DNA from: Desulforhabdus sp. TSK
GTDB lineage: Bacteria; Desulfobacterota; Syntrophobacteria; Syntrophobacterales; Syntrophobacteraceae
Reading direction: 5' to 3'
Assembly (NCBI RefSeq): GCF_022836495.1
Contig: NZ_BQXM01000009.1
Span: 62,001 to 126,000 of the forward strand
Length of the DNA: 64,000 bases
The translations under genes and the position numbers were made by a program. Under the pieces are notes generated by a model. It ran no database searches and was not told the DNA's origin. It saw nothing but the letters and a program-made list of their open reading frames with translations. Shown one piece after another: positions 44,281 to 52,295 of this stretch. Each line of letters begins with the position of its first letter. The stretch's first letter is position 1.

Positions 44281-46005
44281 TCACTGGCGTTTTTGCAGGG
44301 CACCCACTCGTGTGATCTGCCCTTCGAGATCCTGGTCAAACTCCATTAAACCATTGACAATCCTATCCAATTCATCTTCACGCAATCTCTGGACCTCTGA
44401 TTTGAGAGAATCTATAAACTTTTGTGCACGGCGCTGCAAGGATTTCTTATAGTGGCCATAAAAGCGAAACGCCAAGAAAAACTGCAGGAGGAGAAAGCTT
44501 CCCAAAGCCGCCAGCCCGACCGGCCCGAAAATAGTCTCCGTCATTCCGGCAACCAGATCCACCCAGCGGGACCAATCCGGGCTCGCCAGAAGCTCCCGCC
44601 AGGCGGTGCGGCCCCCCAATGAAATCAAAAAACCAGTCAAAACCAGGAAATAGATGCTGTATTGCCGGACGCGAAAACCGAGGCACTTTCTGTTCTCCAG
44701 GGCAGTGAAACGCATCTGGATATGGTCACTGAGGCGCCCCACCCAGCCTTCCCAGCCCCCGACGGCGCGGACCCGTGCCTCGAGCTCCTGAATGAACCCT
44801 GCCGGCAGACCACGCCGCAACAGGTGGTTGGCCATGTGGTCCTCCCAGCGCTGCAATTGGCGGCGCAAGGGGGCGAGGGACCCATCCTCCCGAAAAGAGG
44901 CCTGGATAGCATCCGGAGTGCTGCAACCCGAAGCGCGCTTCTGCCAGTCGAGCATCAAGAGGCCAAGGCCATAACCCGGCCCTACCAGGCAGGATGGGTC
45001 GGCCAACCAGGAAAGCGCTGCCGGTTTCACATCGCTTTCCACCCAGAGATCCAGCGTCTTGCGGCTCGCCTGGAGCCACTCCCCTTTTGCGTTCTTCAAT
45101 TCCAGGACCATTTCCCCCAGCGCCTGGCGAAAGGCATTCAGGTAGAGGACCTCCTTTTCCAGCACCAGCAGGAATTGCTGGATCTCCACATCCAGATTCG
45201 CCGCTTTTATGGCGAGAATTTCCTTCAGATCACGCTGCTGAAAAATTTGATGTCGAAAAGCCGGGAACTGATTCCAGGGGGAGGCAGATTGAGAAGCAGC
45301 AGCGTCGGTGACGGAAACGGAGAAAAGAAGCGGGCGTGTCACGCCTTTGTCATAAAGATGCTCCTGGAACTTTCTGGTCACGCGATCCAATTGATCGTAA
45401 CCCTTCTCCGTCCCTTCCTCACCGAAGAACAGATCGACTTTATTGAGGACAAAATAGAAATTTTCCCTGGCCTTGGGGACATCCTTCAAAAAATCATAGA
45501 AGCGACCGTCGGCATATTTTTCCGGAGAGGTCACCCAAATCAGCAGATCGAGATGCTCGAGAAAGTTCAAAACATGGCGGCGGTGCTCACCCACCAGGCT
45601 GTCAAAGTCTGGAAGGTCGCACAGGATGATCTGCCGTACGGGGTCCGCATTGTGAAGGATTTCCGACCAGGGAGCCGTTGTCTGCTTCAGAGCAGCCGGC
45701 AGTGATGCGGTTTCGTGGCGATAAATCAAAACCTTCTCCGTGTGAGGACGCCGATGACTCGTCGAAGCGATCTCTCTACCGGCCAGGGCATTCATGAGAC
45801 TGGATTTCCCCACACCCGTCCCCCCCAGGAATCCCACGGTCAAAAAGCTTTCCCCCAGCCTGTCAATTTTTTGGAGAAATTTTTGAGAATCGCCCAGCAG
45901 TTTTTGCCGCTCCTCCGGACTGAAAGAAAACAGACCTCCCTGGCTCAAGAATTTTTGAATTTGATCCAGATCGGTTCGATATCCCTCAATGGGATCCCCC
46001 ATCAC
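44281..46005 (-). CDS. dynamin-like GTPase 1 with C-terminal membrane helices
   Basis: A 574-residue large GTPase of the bacterial dynamin-like type. G1 is GGTGVGKSS (61-69), G3 DLPDFDSL (130-137) and G4 NKVD (188-191); between them is TSPEKYAD (159-166), shared exactly with the next GTPase. A helical middle region follows. Two hydrophobic segments near residues 465-480 and 505-525 (YFLVLTGFLISLGG; GPVGLAALGSFLLLQFFLAF) resemble the membrane paddle of DLPs. The family fuses or remodels membranes; the role here is inferred. It follows GTPase 2 after a palindromic element. Confidence 0.78.
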   Translation of the reverse strand: MMGDPIEGYRTDLDQIQKFLSQGGLFSFSPEERQKLLGDSQKFLQKIDRLGESFLTVGFLGGTGVGKSSLMNALAGREIASTSHRRPHTEKVLIYRHETASLPAALKQTTAPWSEILHNADPVRQIILCDLPDFDSLVGEHRRHVLNFLEHLDLLIWVTSPEKYADGRFYDFLKDVPKARENFYFVLNKVDLFFGEEGTEKGYDQLDRVTRKFQEHLYDKGVTRPLLFSVSVTDAAASQSASPWNQFPAFRHQIFQQRDLKEILAIKAANLDVEIQQFLLVLEKEVLYLNAFRQALGEMVLELKNAKGEWLQASRKTLDLWVESDVKPAALSWLADPSCLVGPGYGLGLLMLDWQKRASGCSTPDAIQASFREDGSLAPLRRQLQRWEDHMANHLLRRGLPAGFIQELEARVRAVGGWEGWVGRLSDHIQMRFTALENRKCLGFRVRQYSIYFLVLTGFLISLGGRTAWRELLASPDWSRWVDLVAGMTETIFGPVGLAALGSFLLLQFFLAFRFYGHYKKSLQRRAQKFIDSLKSEVQRLREDELDRIVNGLMEFDQDLEGQITRVGALQKRQ

Positions 46006-46040
46006 TCAACCTCCAATGTCTTTTCGGGTCGTGGCTGTCA

Positions 46041-46166
46041 GTACGACAACGAGAGTTCTTGCGTAGGGTGGGCTTTGCCCACCAACCCATGCTCTCGGTG
46101 CACAATGGTGGGCAAAGCCCACCCTACGCAAAAACTACGCGGGAGATCAATGTCTCGTTATCGTCC
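46041..46166. repeat. palindromic element R2 (GCGTAGGGTGGGC type)
   Basis: Second copy of the R1 element. Left arm GTACGACAACGAGAGTTCTT leads into GCGTAGGGTGGGCTTTGCCC, and the right half mirrors it. It lies between the two dynamin-like GTPase genes and abuts the stop codon of GTPase 2. Confidence 0.75.
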
Positions 46167-47926
46167 TAGGGCCTTTCCCCACAAACCTTTTCTCCGTAAG
46201 ACTTCAAGTGTTGGATCGTTTCATCCGTGGTCAGAAGAGAGGCCATGCACCGGGCATAACGATCCCTCTGGCGCCGCACCACCGAGACGAGGCCGTCCTG
46301 GTAGCGCTTCCCCAGTTCCAGAGCGATCTTGCGGAGCTCACGATAGGCGAACAATTCCACGGCACCCTGGGTGACGAAAGGCGCGATGGCCGAATCCAGG
46401 ACGGCTTCCAGGATACTGATCCCCCCACCGATAGCTGTTTCGAATGCGAGGATGAGTCCTCCCCAGAGAATCGATGTGGAGTAGATACCCAACTCCTGGC
46501 TACGGGGGATTCCGGCAGCCAACTCCTGGAATTTCTCTTCCAGCCACCGGATGAGCCCATCCTGTTCCTCCTTCACAGCCTGCTGCACCTCTTCATGGGA
46601 GAGGGCCGTCCCTTGCGCACGAAGGCTTTCGAAGAGGGCCGAAGACCGCTCCGAAGGTGAAAGATCACTCAGTACCGAGCGGTGAAAACTCTCCAGGGCG
46701 GCGTGGATGGGAACCAGATCCATATGGCTGCGGATGCGCGCGAACGTCTCCTCCCGGGATTCGGGGGCGCCACTGCCGATCATCCCCAGCCAGCGCAGTG
46801 GGGTACGGACGATTTCTGCAATGAAGCGGCGTGGGGCTCTCAACAGATCGTACCGGCCAAAAGTGTCACGGATTTGCCGCTTGAGGTAAGCCCGCGTTTG
46901 CTCGTTGAGGCCTTCTTTCTGCTTCTCCTGAAGGAACCGGCATGCAGCGTAAAATGAAATATCCAGTCGATTGAGCCACTCTGCTGCTGCAGCCTTTTCC
47001 TTTTCGAGGTGATGGATCAGGAGACGGAGCTCCTTAACCCCCTTTTCCCTGTCTTTTTTCCGTTCGGATTCCAGGAATCGGGGAAGTGTCGCTGGAGAAA
47101 GCATCCCGAAAAAGGTTTTTTGAAACCGCAGAAAATTCTCATCCTCCGGGAGCATGACGGAAGTGTGGGAGGGAAGGTAGGGGAAGGCAAAAAATCGATC
47201 CTGCGGCAGGGTCAGTCCCTGCTCTTTCAAGGCTGTTTGCACTTCTCCCACCAGGGAAGCCTCCCGGCTCTTATTGAGGAGCAGAAAATAGGGCTTACCC
47301 TCCTTGTCCATTTTCCTCAGGAATTGAAAGGGAACATCATCCGCGTACTTTTCAGGACTCGTCACAAAAACCACGCTGTGCGAGAGAAGATACAGGTCCT
47401 CCACCATACGGCGATTGGAAAGCTCGAGGCTGTCCAGATCGGGGGTATCCACGAGAACGAGGTGGGCCAGCGCATCGTGCTGATGCTCCCTAAGCACCAA
47501 TCGTCCCGTCGCCCCGACAGCTCCATGGCCAATTCCATCATCCCCGGAGCTCCGAGAAATTTCCATGGACCTGAAGGGGAAGCCCTTTTCCAGGGCGACA
47601 TTTCGGTGGACATAACCGATGGGGCCGTAGGTCTTCGGCCGTTCTACCCCGGCTTCACTGAGATTTTTGCCGCAAAGTGCGTTGAACAGGGTGGACTTGC
47701 CCGTGCCGGTTCCCCCGACAAAGACCACCCACACGACATTCCCCTCCCCTTTGTAGCGGGAGGCCGCCATTTTCCTCGGAATCTCCCTCACCAGGCGGAG
47801 CACTTCGGCGGCCGAAGGGGTCAATCCCGGACATCGCACCTCCTGCCAGAGATCATGAGGTGAGGAATTCATTTGCGCAGCTTCGTCGGGTGCATTGGAT
47901 TCAGGGGCAGAGGACATCGATCTCAT
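46166..47926 (-). CDS. dynamin-like GTPase 2 (degenerate G4)
   Basis: A 586-residue paralogue of the following GTPase. G1 is GGTGTGKST (71-79), G3 DTPDLDSL (160-167) and TSPEKYAD (189-196), but the G4 position reads NKSR (218-221) where the canonical Asp for guanine specificity is expected. Nucleotide preference may therefore be altered. The C-terminal third has two hydrophobic stretches (STSILWGGLILAFETAIGGG and VLDSAIAPFVTQGAVELFAY). It starts within the end of the DUF4126 gene (26-nt overlap). The pair suggests a hetero-oligomeric membrane-remodelling system, as in other tandem bacterial DLPs; that is inference. Confidence 0.76.
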   Translation of the reverse strand: MRSMSSAPESNAPDEAAQMNSSPHDLWQEVRCPGLTPSAAEVLRLVREIPRKMAASRYKGEGNVVWVVFVGGTGTGKSTLFNALCGKNLSEAGVERPKTYGPIGYVHRNVALEKGFPFRSMEISRSSGDDGIGHGAVGATGRLVLREHQHDALAHLVLVDTPDLDSLELSNRRMVEDLYLLSHSVVFVTSPEKYADDVPFQFLRKMDKEGKPYFLLLNKSREASLVGEVQTALKEQGLTLPQDRFFAFPYLPSHTSVMLPEDENFLRFQKTFFGMLSPATLPRFLESERKKDREKGVKELRLLIHHLEKEKAAAAEWLNRLDISFYAACRFLQEKQKEGLNEQTRAYLKRQIRDTFGRYDLLRAPRRFIAEIVRTPLRWLGMIGSGAPESREETFARIRSHMDLVPIHAALESFHRSVLSDLSPSERSSALFESLRAQGTALSHEEVQQAVKEEQDGLIRWLEEKFQELAAGIPRSQELGIYSTSILWGGLILAFETAIGGGISILEAVLDSAIAPFVTQGAVELFAYRELRKIALELGKRYQDGLVSVVRRQRDRYARCMASLLTTDETIQHLKSYGEKVCGERP

Positions 47927-48905
47927 TTTTCGGTCCCGTCTTCAGGTCCTGGAAATCGCAGGGAAGCGTCCTGGAAAGAGGCTGATACAACGAAAACACC
48001 CAGTCTCCCCGGGCCGTCCGGAGGAGCCATCGGCATAGCAAAGTCCCGGGATAGGTCTTCTGACTTTCGATTTCATCCAGCTTCAGGACATCATGGTGCT
48101 TTTTCAACCACTTTCTGTAGAGTAAATGTACCGCCTGGGACGTTATGACCACCTGCATGGGGGTGAAGCGCCGCACCTGGGGCGCTCGAACGGCATAGAC
48201 ACGCCCCGTCCAGCACAATCGCTCATGGGATTCTCGACCTGCATCCCAGGCGGAATCCAGGCAAAAAGGCAGGGTTCGCGAAGTCGTCCAGGCCGCATCC
48301 TTCTGGAAAACACATCGCAACCTGAAAAGCAGGGCGGAAAAGATCATCCGCACCGCTCGAAAAATCAGGGGCATGAAAAAAAAGACGAGCCCCAGGCAGA
48401 TCAGCGTCAGGAAGAAGCTCAAGACAGGATGTGCCAGGCAGAGATAGGTAAAACCAATCGCTCCCACATCCTCTCCGAAGCTCACCAGGATATTGGAAAA
48501 AGGCTCGGGGCTCGTGTTGACGATGAGCCGGGTTCCCGCTTTAGTCATATGTGCGGCGGAAGCAAGACTGGCTCCCAATAGAAAAACGAGGACATCGAGA
48601 ACGGGTGATACCTCTCCCACCTGCATCAGGGCCAGCATGGCGCCACCGACAGGCCGGATCAGCGTGTGGATGGAATCCCACAGGGTATCCAGGCCGGGAA
48701 TCTTGTCCGCAAAGAACTCTACCAGATAAAGCACCACTGCAACGAATATCACCCCCTCGTTCCCGAGCGCATGGAGCTCGGGAGGGATGCCTTCCACAAG
48801 ACCAAAACGGGTACAGATCCCCACCACCGCAACCGTGGCGTAGAGGTTGATCCCCGAAATGAAGGGAAGCCCCAGAAGGGCTCCAAGTTTTGCAATAATT
48901 TCCAT
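47901..48905 (-). CDS. DUF4126 membrane protein with C-terminal extension
   Basis: Residues 1-190 match the DUF4126 membrane family: FISGINLYATVAVVGICTRF, YLVEFFADKIPGLDTLWDSI, RPVGGAMLAL and VLVFLLGASLASAAHMTKAG. They contain about five helices. Residues 190-334 are a soluble, basic and cysteine-containing extension not usual for the family. It is the first gene of the set DUF4126-GTPase 2-GTPase 1-small membrane protein-ppiD. Function unknown; it could be the membrane partner of the GTPases. Confidence 0.8.
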   Translation of the reverse strand: MEIIAKLGALLGLPFISGINLYATVAVVGICTRFGLVEGIPPELHALGNEGVIFVAVVLYLVEFFADKIPGLDTLWDSIHTLIRPVGGAMLALMQVGEVSPVLDVLVFLLGASLASAAHMTKAGTRLIVNTSPEPFSNILVSFGEDVGAIGFTYLCLAHPVLSFFLTLICLGLVFFFMPLIFRAVRMIFSALLFRLRCVFQKDAAWTTSRTLPFCLDSAWDAGRESHERLCWTGRVYAVRAPQVRRFTPMQVVITSQAVHLLYRKWLKKHHDVLKLDEIESQKTYPGTLLCRWLLRTARGDWVFSLYQPLSRTLPCDFQDLKTGPKNEIDVLCP

Positions 48906-48992
48906 CGAATATCCCCACTAAGATTGAACATGCGAATTATTCTATGAAATTTCGTTTCTTTCGGCAAGGAGCGGCTCAACCCAATTCGCAGT

Positions 48993-49022
48993 TTGACATG
49001 CTTTGGAATCGTATACTATAGG
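48993..49022 (+). promoter_or_regulatory. candidate sigma70 promoter for the YhaM-like gene
   Basis: A perfect TTGACA (48993-48998) is followed by an AT-rich -10 region, TATACTATAG (49012-49021). CTATAG is at 18-nt spacing and TACTAT at 15-nt spacing. It lies about 75 nt upstream of the start at 49094 in the divergent gap with the DUF4126 gene. Confidence 0.45.
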
Positions 49023-49093
49023 AGTAGCTTCTCAAATGAAAAAATTGAATGAGGAACCGGCCTTCAGTGGAGCGACGGCAGGGAGAGCGGAGC

Positions 49094-50134
49094 GTGTCGA
49101 AGATTTTCGTAGCGGACATACAGCCCAGTCAGGATGTGGCCTCGACGTTTGTCCTCGCCGACAAGCAGCTTCGCACGGCACGCAACGGCACGGCGTTTCT
49201 CACTCTGAAGCTCGTGGACAAAACGGGGGAAATTACGGGGCGCGTCTGGGAAAGGGCCGAAGAGACAGGGCGGATTCTCAGCACCGGGGGCGCTGTTTTC
49301 GTTCAGGGACGGAGCGAAACCTACCGTGACGAGATGCAGATCCAGGTTCAGCGCATCCAGCCCGTCCCCGCAGCAGAGATCGATCCCTCGGATTTTCTTC
49401 CCGCCGGCCCCATTCCCGCCGAAACGCTCCTGGAACAGCTCAGAAAAATTACGGCCGGCATTAAAACACGCTCCCTCGCACAGCTGGCGCGTCACCTTTT
49501 CATGGACCGGGATCTCATGGAACGATTCAAGCGGGCTCCCGCCGCCAAGTCCATGCACCATGCGTATCTCGGCGGACTGCTTGAACATACGACGGCCGTG
49601 GCGCATCTTGTTTCCCATATCAGCCAGCATTATTCGGACCTCAACCGAGATCTCCTCATCGTCGGGGCCATCTTCCACGATATGGGAAAAGTCGACGAAT
49701 TCGTTTACGACCTCAGCATCGATTATTCCCACGCCGGGCGTTTATTGGGGCACATGATCCTTGGCGTTCAAATCCTGGAGGAAAAGCTGGCCGGCTTGAA
49801 AAATTTCCCCGCGGAAGAATCGCTGCTGCTGAAGCACCTCATATTGAGCCACCACGGCGATGCACAGTTCGGGGCCGTCAAACTGCCCATGACGCGAGAA
49901 GCCTTCGTCCTCCATTTCGCCGACGATCTCGATGCTAAAATGAATACTTTGACGCGCATCATGCAGGACAGCAGGAGTGGGGATAAAGCATGGACCGCCT
50001 ATCAACCGGTTTTCGACCGGTTTTTTTTCCGGGGTCTGCCCCCCGATTTGACCGAAGCTCCCGGAATGGGTTGTGAACCGGAGGAAGAAAAAGGTGTTCA
50101 GCTGAGTCTTTGGTCTTCAGGAAAGAAAGACTGA
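49094..50134 (+). CDS. YhaM-like 3'-5' exoribonuclease (OB-fold plus HD domain)
   Basis: A 346-residue protein of the YhaM/CBF1 type. Residues 1-95 form an OB-fold (KQLRTARNGTAFLTLKLVDK; GAVFVQGRSETYRDEMQIQV). The HD phosphohydrolase domain begins HHAYLGGLLEHTTAV, with IVGAIFHDMGKVDEF supplying the metal-binding HD pair and LILSHHGDAQFG the later histidines. GTG at 49094, with AGGGAGAG upstream, gives VSKIFVADIQPSQDV, the expected start; an ATG at 49049 would add 15 unrelated residues. Substrate is RNA, possibly also single-stranded DNA, by analogy. Confidence 0.87.
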   Translation: MSKIFVADIQPSQDVASTFVLADKQLRTARNGTAFLTLKLVDKTGEITGRVWERAEETGRILSTGGAVFVQGRSETYRDEMQIQVQRIQPVPAAEIDPSDFLPAGPIPAETLLEQLRKITAGIKTRSLAQLARHLFMDRDLMERFKRAPAAKSMHHAYLGGLLEHTTAVAHLVSHISQHYSDLNRDLLIVGAIFHDMGKVDEFVYDLSIDYSHAGRLLGHMILGVQILEEKLAGLKNFPAEESLLLKHLILSHHGDAQFGAVKLPMTREAFVLHFADDLDAKMNTLTRIMQDSRSGDKAWTAYQPVFDRFFFRGLPPDLTEAPGMGCEPEEEKGVQLSLWSSGKKD

Positions 50135-50186
50135 TCCCCACGTCAATGCAAGGCGTACTCCGGTTTTCGGGAAATAGTTTTACCTG

Positions 50187-50327
50187 ACTATACGCATCAA
50201 GGATTGAAAACTTCTCTTTTGTAGGAGCGGCTTCCAGCCGCGAAAGTAAGCCAGTCGCGGCTGGAAGCCGCTCCTACAAAAACAGGGAGTGATCAAATCG
50301 AAAGTTTCATATGTTATCGACTATAAG
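50187..50327. repeat. nested palindromic element, family 2 copy A
   Basis: A core inverted repeat of 27 bp (50217-50243 with 50255-50281; arms read TTTTGTAGGAGCGGCTTCCA... on the outside) is flanked by AT-rich outer arms beginning CTATACGCATCAAGGATTGA and ending in CGACTATA. Each core arm also folds on itself (CGGCTTCCAGCCG). The outer flanks match copy B at 59903-60040. It lies between the YhaM-like gene and holB and ends 10 nt before the holB start. Confidence 0.8.
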
Positions 50328-50336
50328 TAAGCCGAT

Positions 50337-51368
50337 ATGTCTTTAGAAAGTATCCCGGGTCAGCCGAGAACAAAACGCTTTTTGAGGCAGCTTTTTCGAA
50401 GCGGCCACATTCCTCATGCCCTGCTCTTCAGCGGAATGACCGGCATCGGGAAAACCGCCATGGCCCTTGAACTGGCAAAGCTTCTCAATTGCCGGGCCCC
50501 CCGGGACCTGGACTGCTGCGACGTCTGCCCTTCCTGCCGCAAGATTCATGCGGGGCGACACCCTGATGTAGTCCCGATCGAACGGGAGGGGGCGTTCATC
50601 AAGATTGACCAGATCCGGAGCCTGCAGACCCGGTTCCGCTTTCGCCCCTTTGAAGGAAATTATCGGGTTGTGATCCTGCAGAACGCTCACCAACTCACGG
50701 AAGAGGCGGCGAACGCCCTTTTGAAAATGCTCGAGGAGCCCCCCAAGCACAATGTCTTGGTTTTGACGACACTGGAGCCCCAGATGCTCCTTCCAACCCT
50801 CGTCTCCCGCTGTTCCCACGTTCGTTTCCAACCCCTCGAAGAACGCTGGATCGAGCAGCATCTCATGACGGTACAGGAAGTCCCCCCCCTCCAGGCCGCC
50901 CGGTTGGCCCGTGTGGCCGAAGGGAGTCTGGATCGGGCCGTGCGGTTCCTGGAGGAAGATCGCCTGGCCCGATGGGAAGAGATTTCGGCCCAACTGGAAA
51001 GCCTGCAAACACTTCCCATGCTGGAGCTCTTTTCCGTCTTGAATCAGTGGGTCCAAAAAACAGAAGACTTGGAGCAGGACATGGAATGCATTAAACTTTG
51101 GTTGCGAGATCTCATATGCTCCCGGTTGTTGAGCGACTATCACCCGGTTTTTCCTTTCCATGAGGGGCTGTGGAGCGCAGCCTGCCGCGTTCCGGCAGAA
51201 CGTCTCTTCCTCTTGTACGATCACGTGGAGCAAGCGGTTCAGCACCTTCGCCAAAACGCCAACAAACAGCTGACACTGGAAGGGGTGTGCTTAGCCATTA
51301 AGGATGGTTTATATGGACAAAGTAGTTGGAATTCGTTTCCGCCGGGGAGGCAAAATCTATCATTTTGA
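50337..51368 (+). CDS. holB: DNA polymerase III delta-prime subunit
   Basis: Clamp-loader subunit. The 343-residue AAA+ protein has GMTGIGKTAMALELAKLLNC (Walker A), a zinc-binding set C52/C60/C61/C64/C67 (CDVCPSCRKI), VVILQNAHQLTEEAANALLK, the SRC motif in LVSRCSHVRF and a C-terminal helical collar. The ribosome site is weak and the leader is occupied by a palindromic element. Its end overlaps ricT by 65 nt, so they are translated together. The holB-ricT-metG order is also known from Firmicutes. Confidence 0.92.
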   Translation: MSLESIPGQPRTKRFLRQLFRSGHIPHALLFSGMTGIGKTAMALELAKLLNCRAPRDLDCCDVCPSCRKIHAGRHPDVVPIEREGAFIKIDQIRSLQTRFRFRPFEGNYRVVILQNAHQLTEEAANALLKMLEEPPKHNVLVLTTLEPQMLLPTLVSRCSHVRFQPLEERWIEQHLMTVQEVPPLQAARLARVAEGSLDRAVRFLEEDRLARWEEISAQLESLQTLPMLELFSVLNQWVQKTEDLEQDMECIKLWLRDLICSRLLSDYHPVFPFHEGLWSAACRVPAERLFLLYDHVEQAVQHLRQNANKQLTLEGVCLAIKDGLYGQSSWNSFPPGRQNLSF

Positions 51369-52098
51369 TCCCGGTGACCATACATTCAAGAGAGATGATT
51401 TTGTAATCGTACACACCGAACAGGGCGTCGGGCTGGGACAGGTTGTGGAAGGTCCCTTCCCCAAAGACCCTCGTGTCCATCCCAAAGAAATCAAAACCAT
51501 CGATCGGCCGGCAACGGAAGAGGAAATCAAGACCCACCTGGCCAATCTGGACGTGGAAAAGGACGCGAAAGGCTACTGTCTCGAAAGGATCACGGCGCAC
51601 AATCTCGCCATGAACCTGGTGGATGTCGAATACTATTTCGACGGCAGCAGGATCATTTTTTACTTCACTGCAGAGGGGCGTGTAGACTTTCGAGAACTGC
51701 TCAAGGACCTCGTGCGCAGGCTGAGGACGCGGGTAGAGCTCCGCCAGATCGGCATTCGAAACCAGGCCAAAATGGTCGGCGGCCTGGGCGGTTGCGGGCG
51801 CCCGCTGTGCTGTGCGTCTTTTCTGAAAAATTTCCACGCCGTTTCCATCAAAATGGCCAAGGAGCAGAACCTCAGCCTCAATCCCACCAAGATTTCCGGA
51901 GCCTGTGGGCGCCTCATGTGCTGCCTGCAGTACGAGTACGACACTTACCGGGAATATAAAAAGGATATGCCCAAGCTGGGGAAAAAGATCGACATTCCCG
52001 AGGGGCGGGGCAAAGTGATTCGCCAGAATGTCATGGAAAGGACCGTCACCATTCTGATGGAGGACGGGAAGGAAATCGAGAAACACCTGGATTCTTAG
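51304..52098 (+). CDS. ricT: PSP1-domain protein RicT (YaaT)
   Basis: In Bacillus, RicT with RicA and RicF forms a [4Fe-4S]-containing complex acting on RNA processing. The 264-residue protein has the PSP1 core and the six cysteines C164, C169, C170 (GGCGRPLCC) and C201, C206, C207 (GACGRLMCC), the family's cluster-binding set. ricA and ricF are not in the window. ATG 51304 or 51313 inside the end of holB is the start. It belongs to a holB-ricT-metG group, though metG is separated by a palindromic repeat. Confidence 0.9.
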   Translation: MVYMDKVVGIRFRRGGKIYHFDPGDHTFKRDDFVIVHTEQGVGLGQVVEGPFPKDPRVHPKEIKTIDRPATEEEIKTHLANLDVEKDAKGYCLERITAHNLAMNLVDVEYYFDGSRIIFYFTAEGRVDFRELLKDLVRRLRTRVELRQIGIRNQAKMVGGLGGCGRPLCCASFLKNFHAVSIKMAKEQNLSLNPTKISGACGRLMCCLQYEYDTYREYKKDMPKLGKKIDIPEGRGKVIRQNVMERTVTILMEDGKEIEKHLDS

Positions 52099-52140
52099 AC
52101 CCGCAATAAAGACCGAACGAGGCAGGCGCCATCCTTCAAA

Positions 52141-52248
52141 GGGACGCTGAAAACGCTGATGCCCGCAGAAGAACGCTGAGAAAAACTTTTTATTAATTAT
52201 TAAGAAAATCAGCGGCAGTCAGCGCTGATCAGCGTCTTCAGCGTCCCC
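52141..52248. repeat. dispersed palindrome (GGGACGCTGA...TCAGCGTCCC type)
   Basis: A 108-bp imperfect inverted repeat from GGGACGCTGAAAACGCTGAT to ATCAGCGTCTTCAGCGTCCC, with an AT-rich centre (TTTTTATTAATTATTAAG). It lies between ricT and metG. Confidence 0.65.
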
Positions 52249-52295
52249 GCCTCGCCCAGTCCTCCGCCAAACGCTTACGCATGAAAGGGATACTG

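Noticed and set aside
52100-52280. tRNA or riboswitch upstream of metG
   Set aside because: The structure is explained by a dispersed GGGACGCTGA palindrome; no tRNA T-loop or SAM/T-box features were seen.
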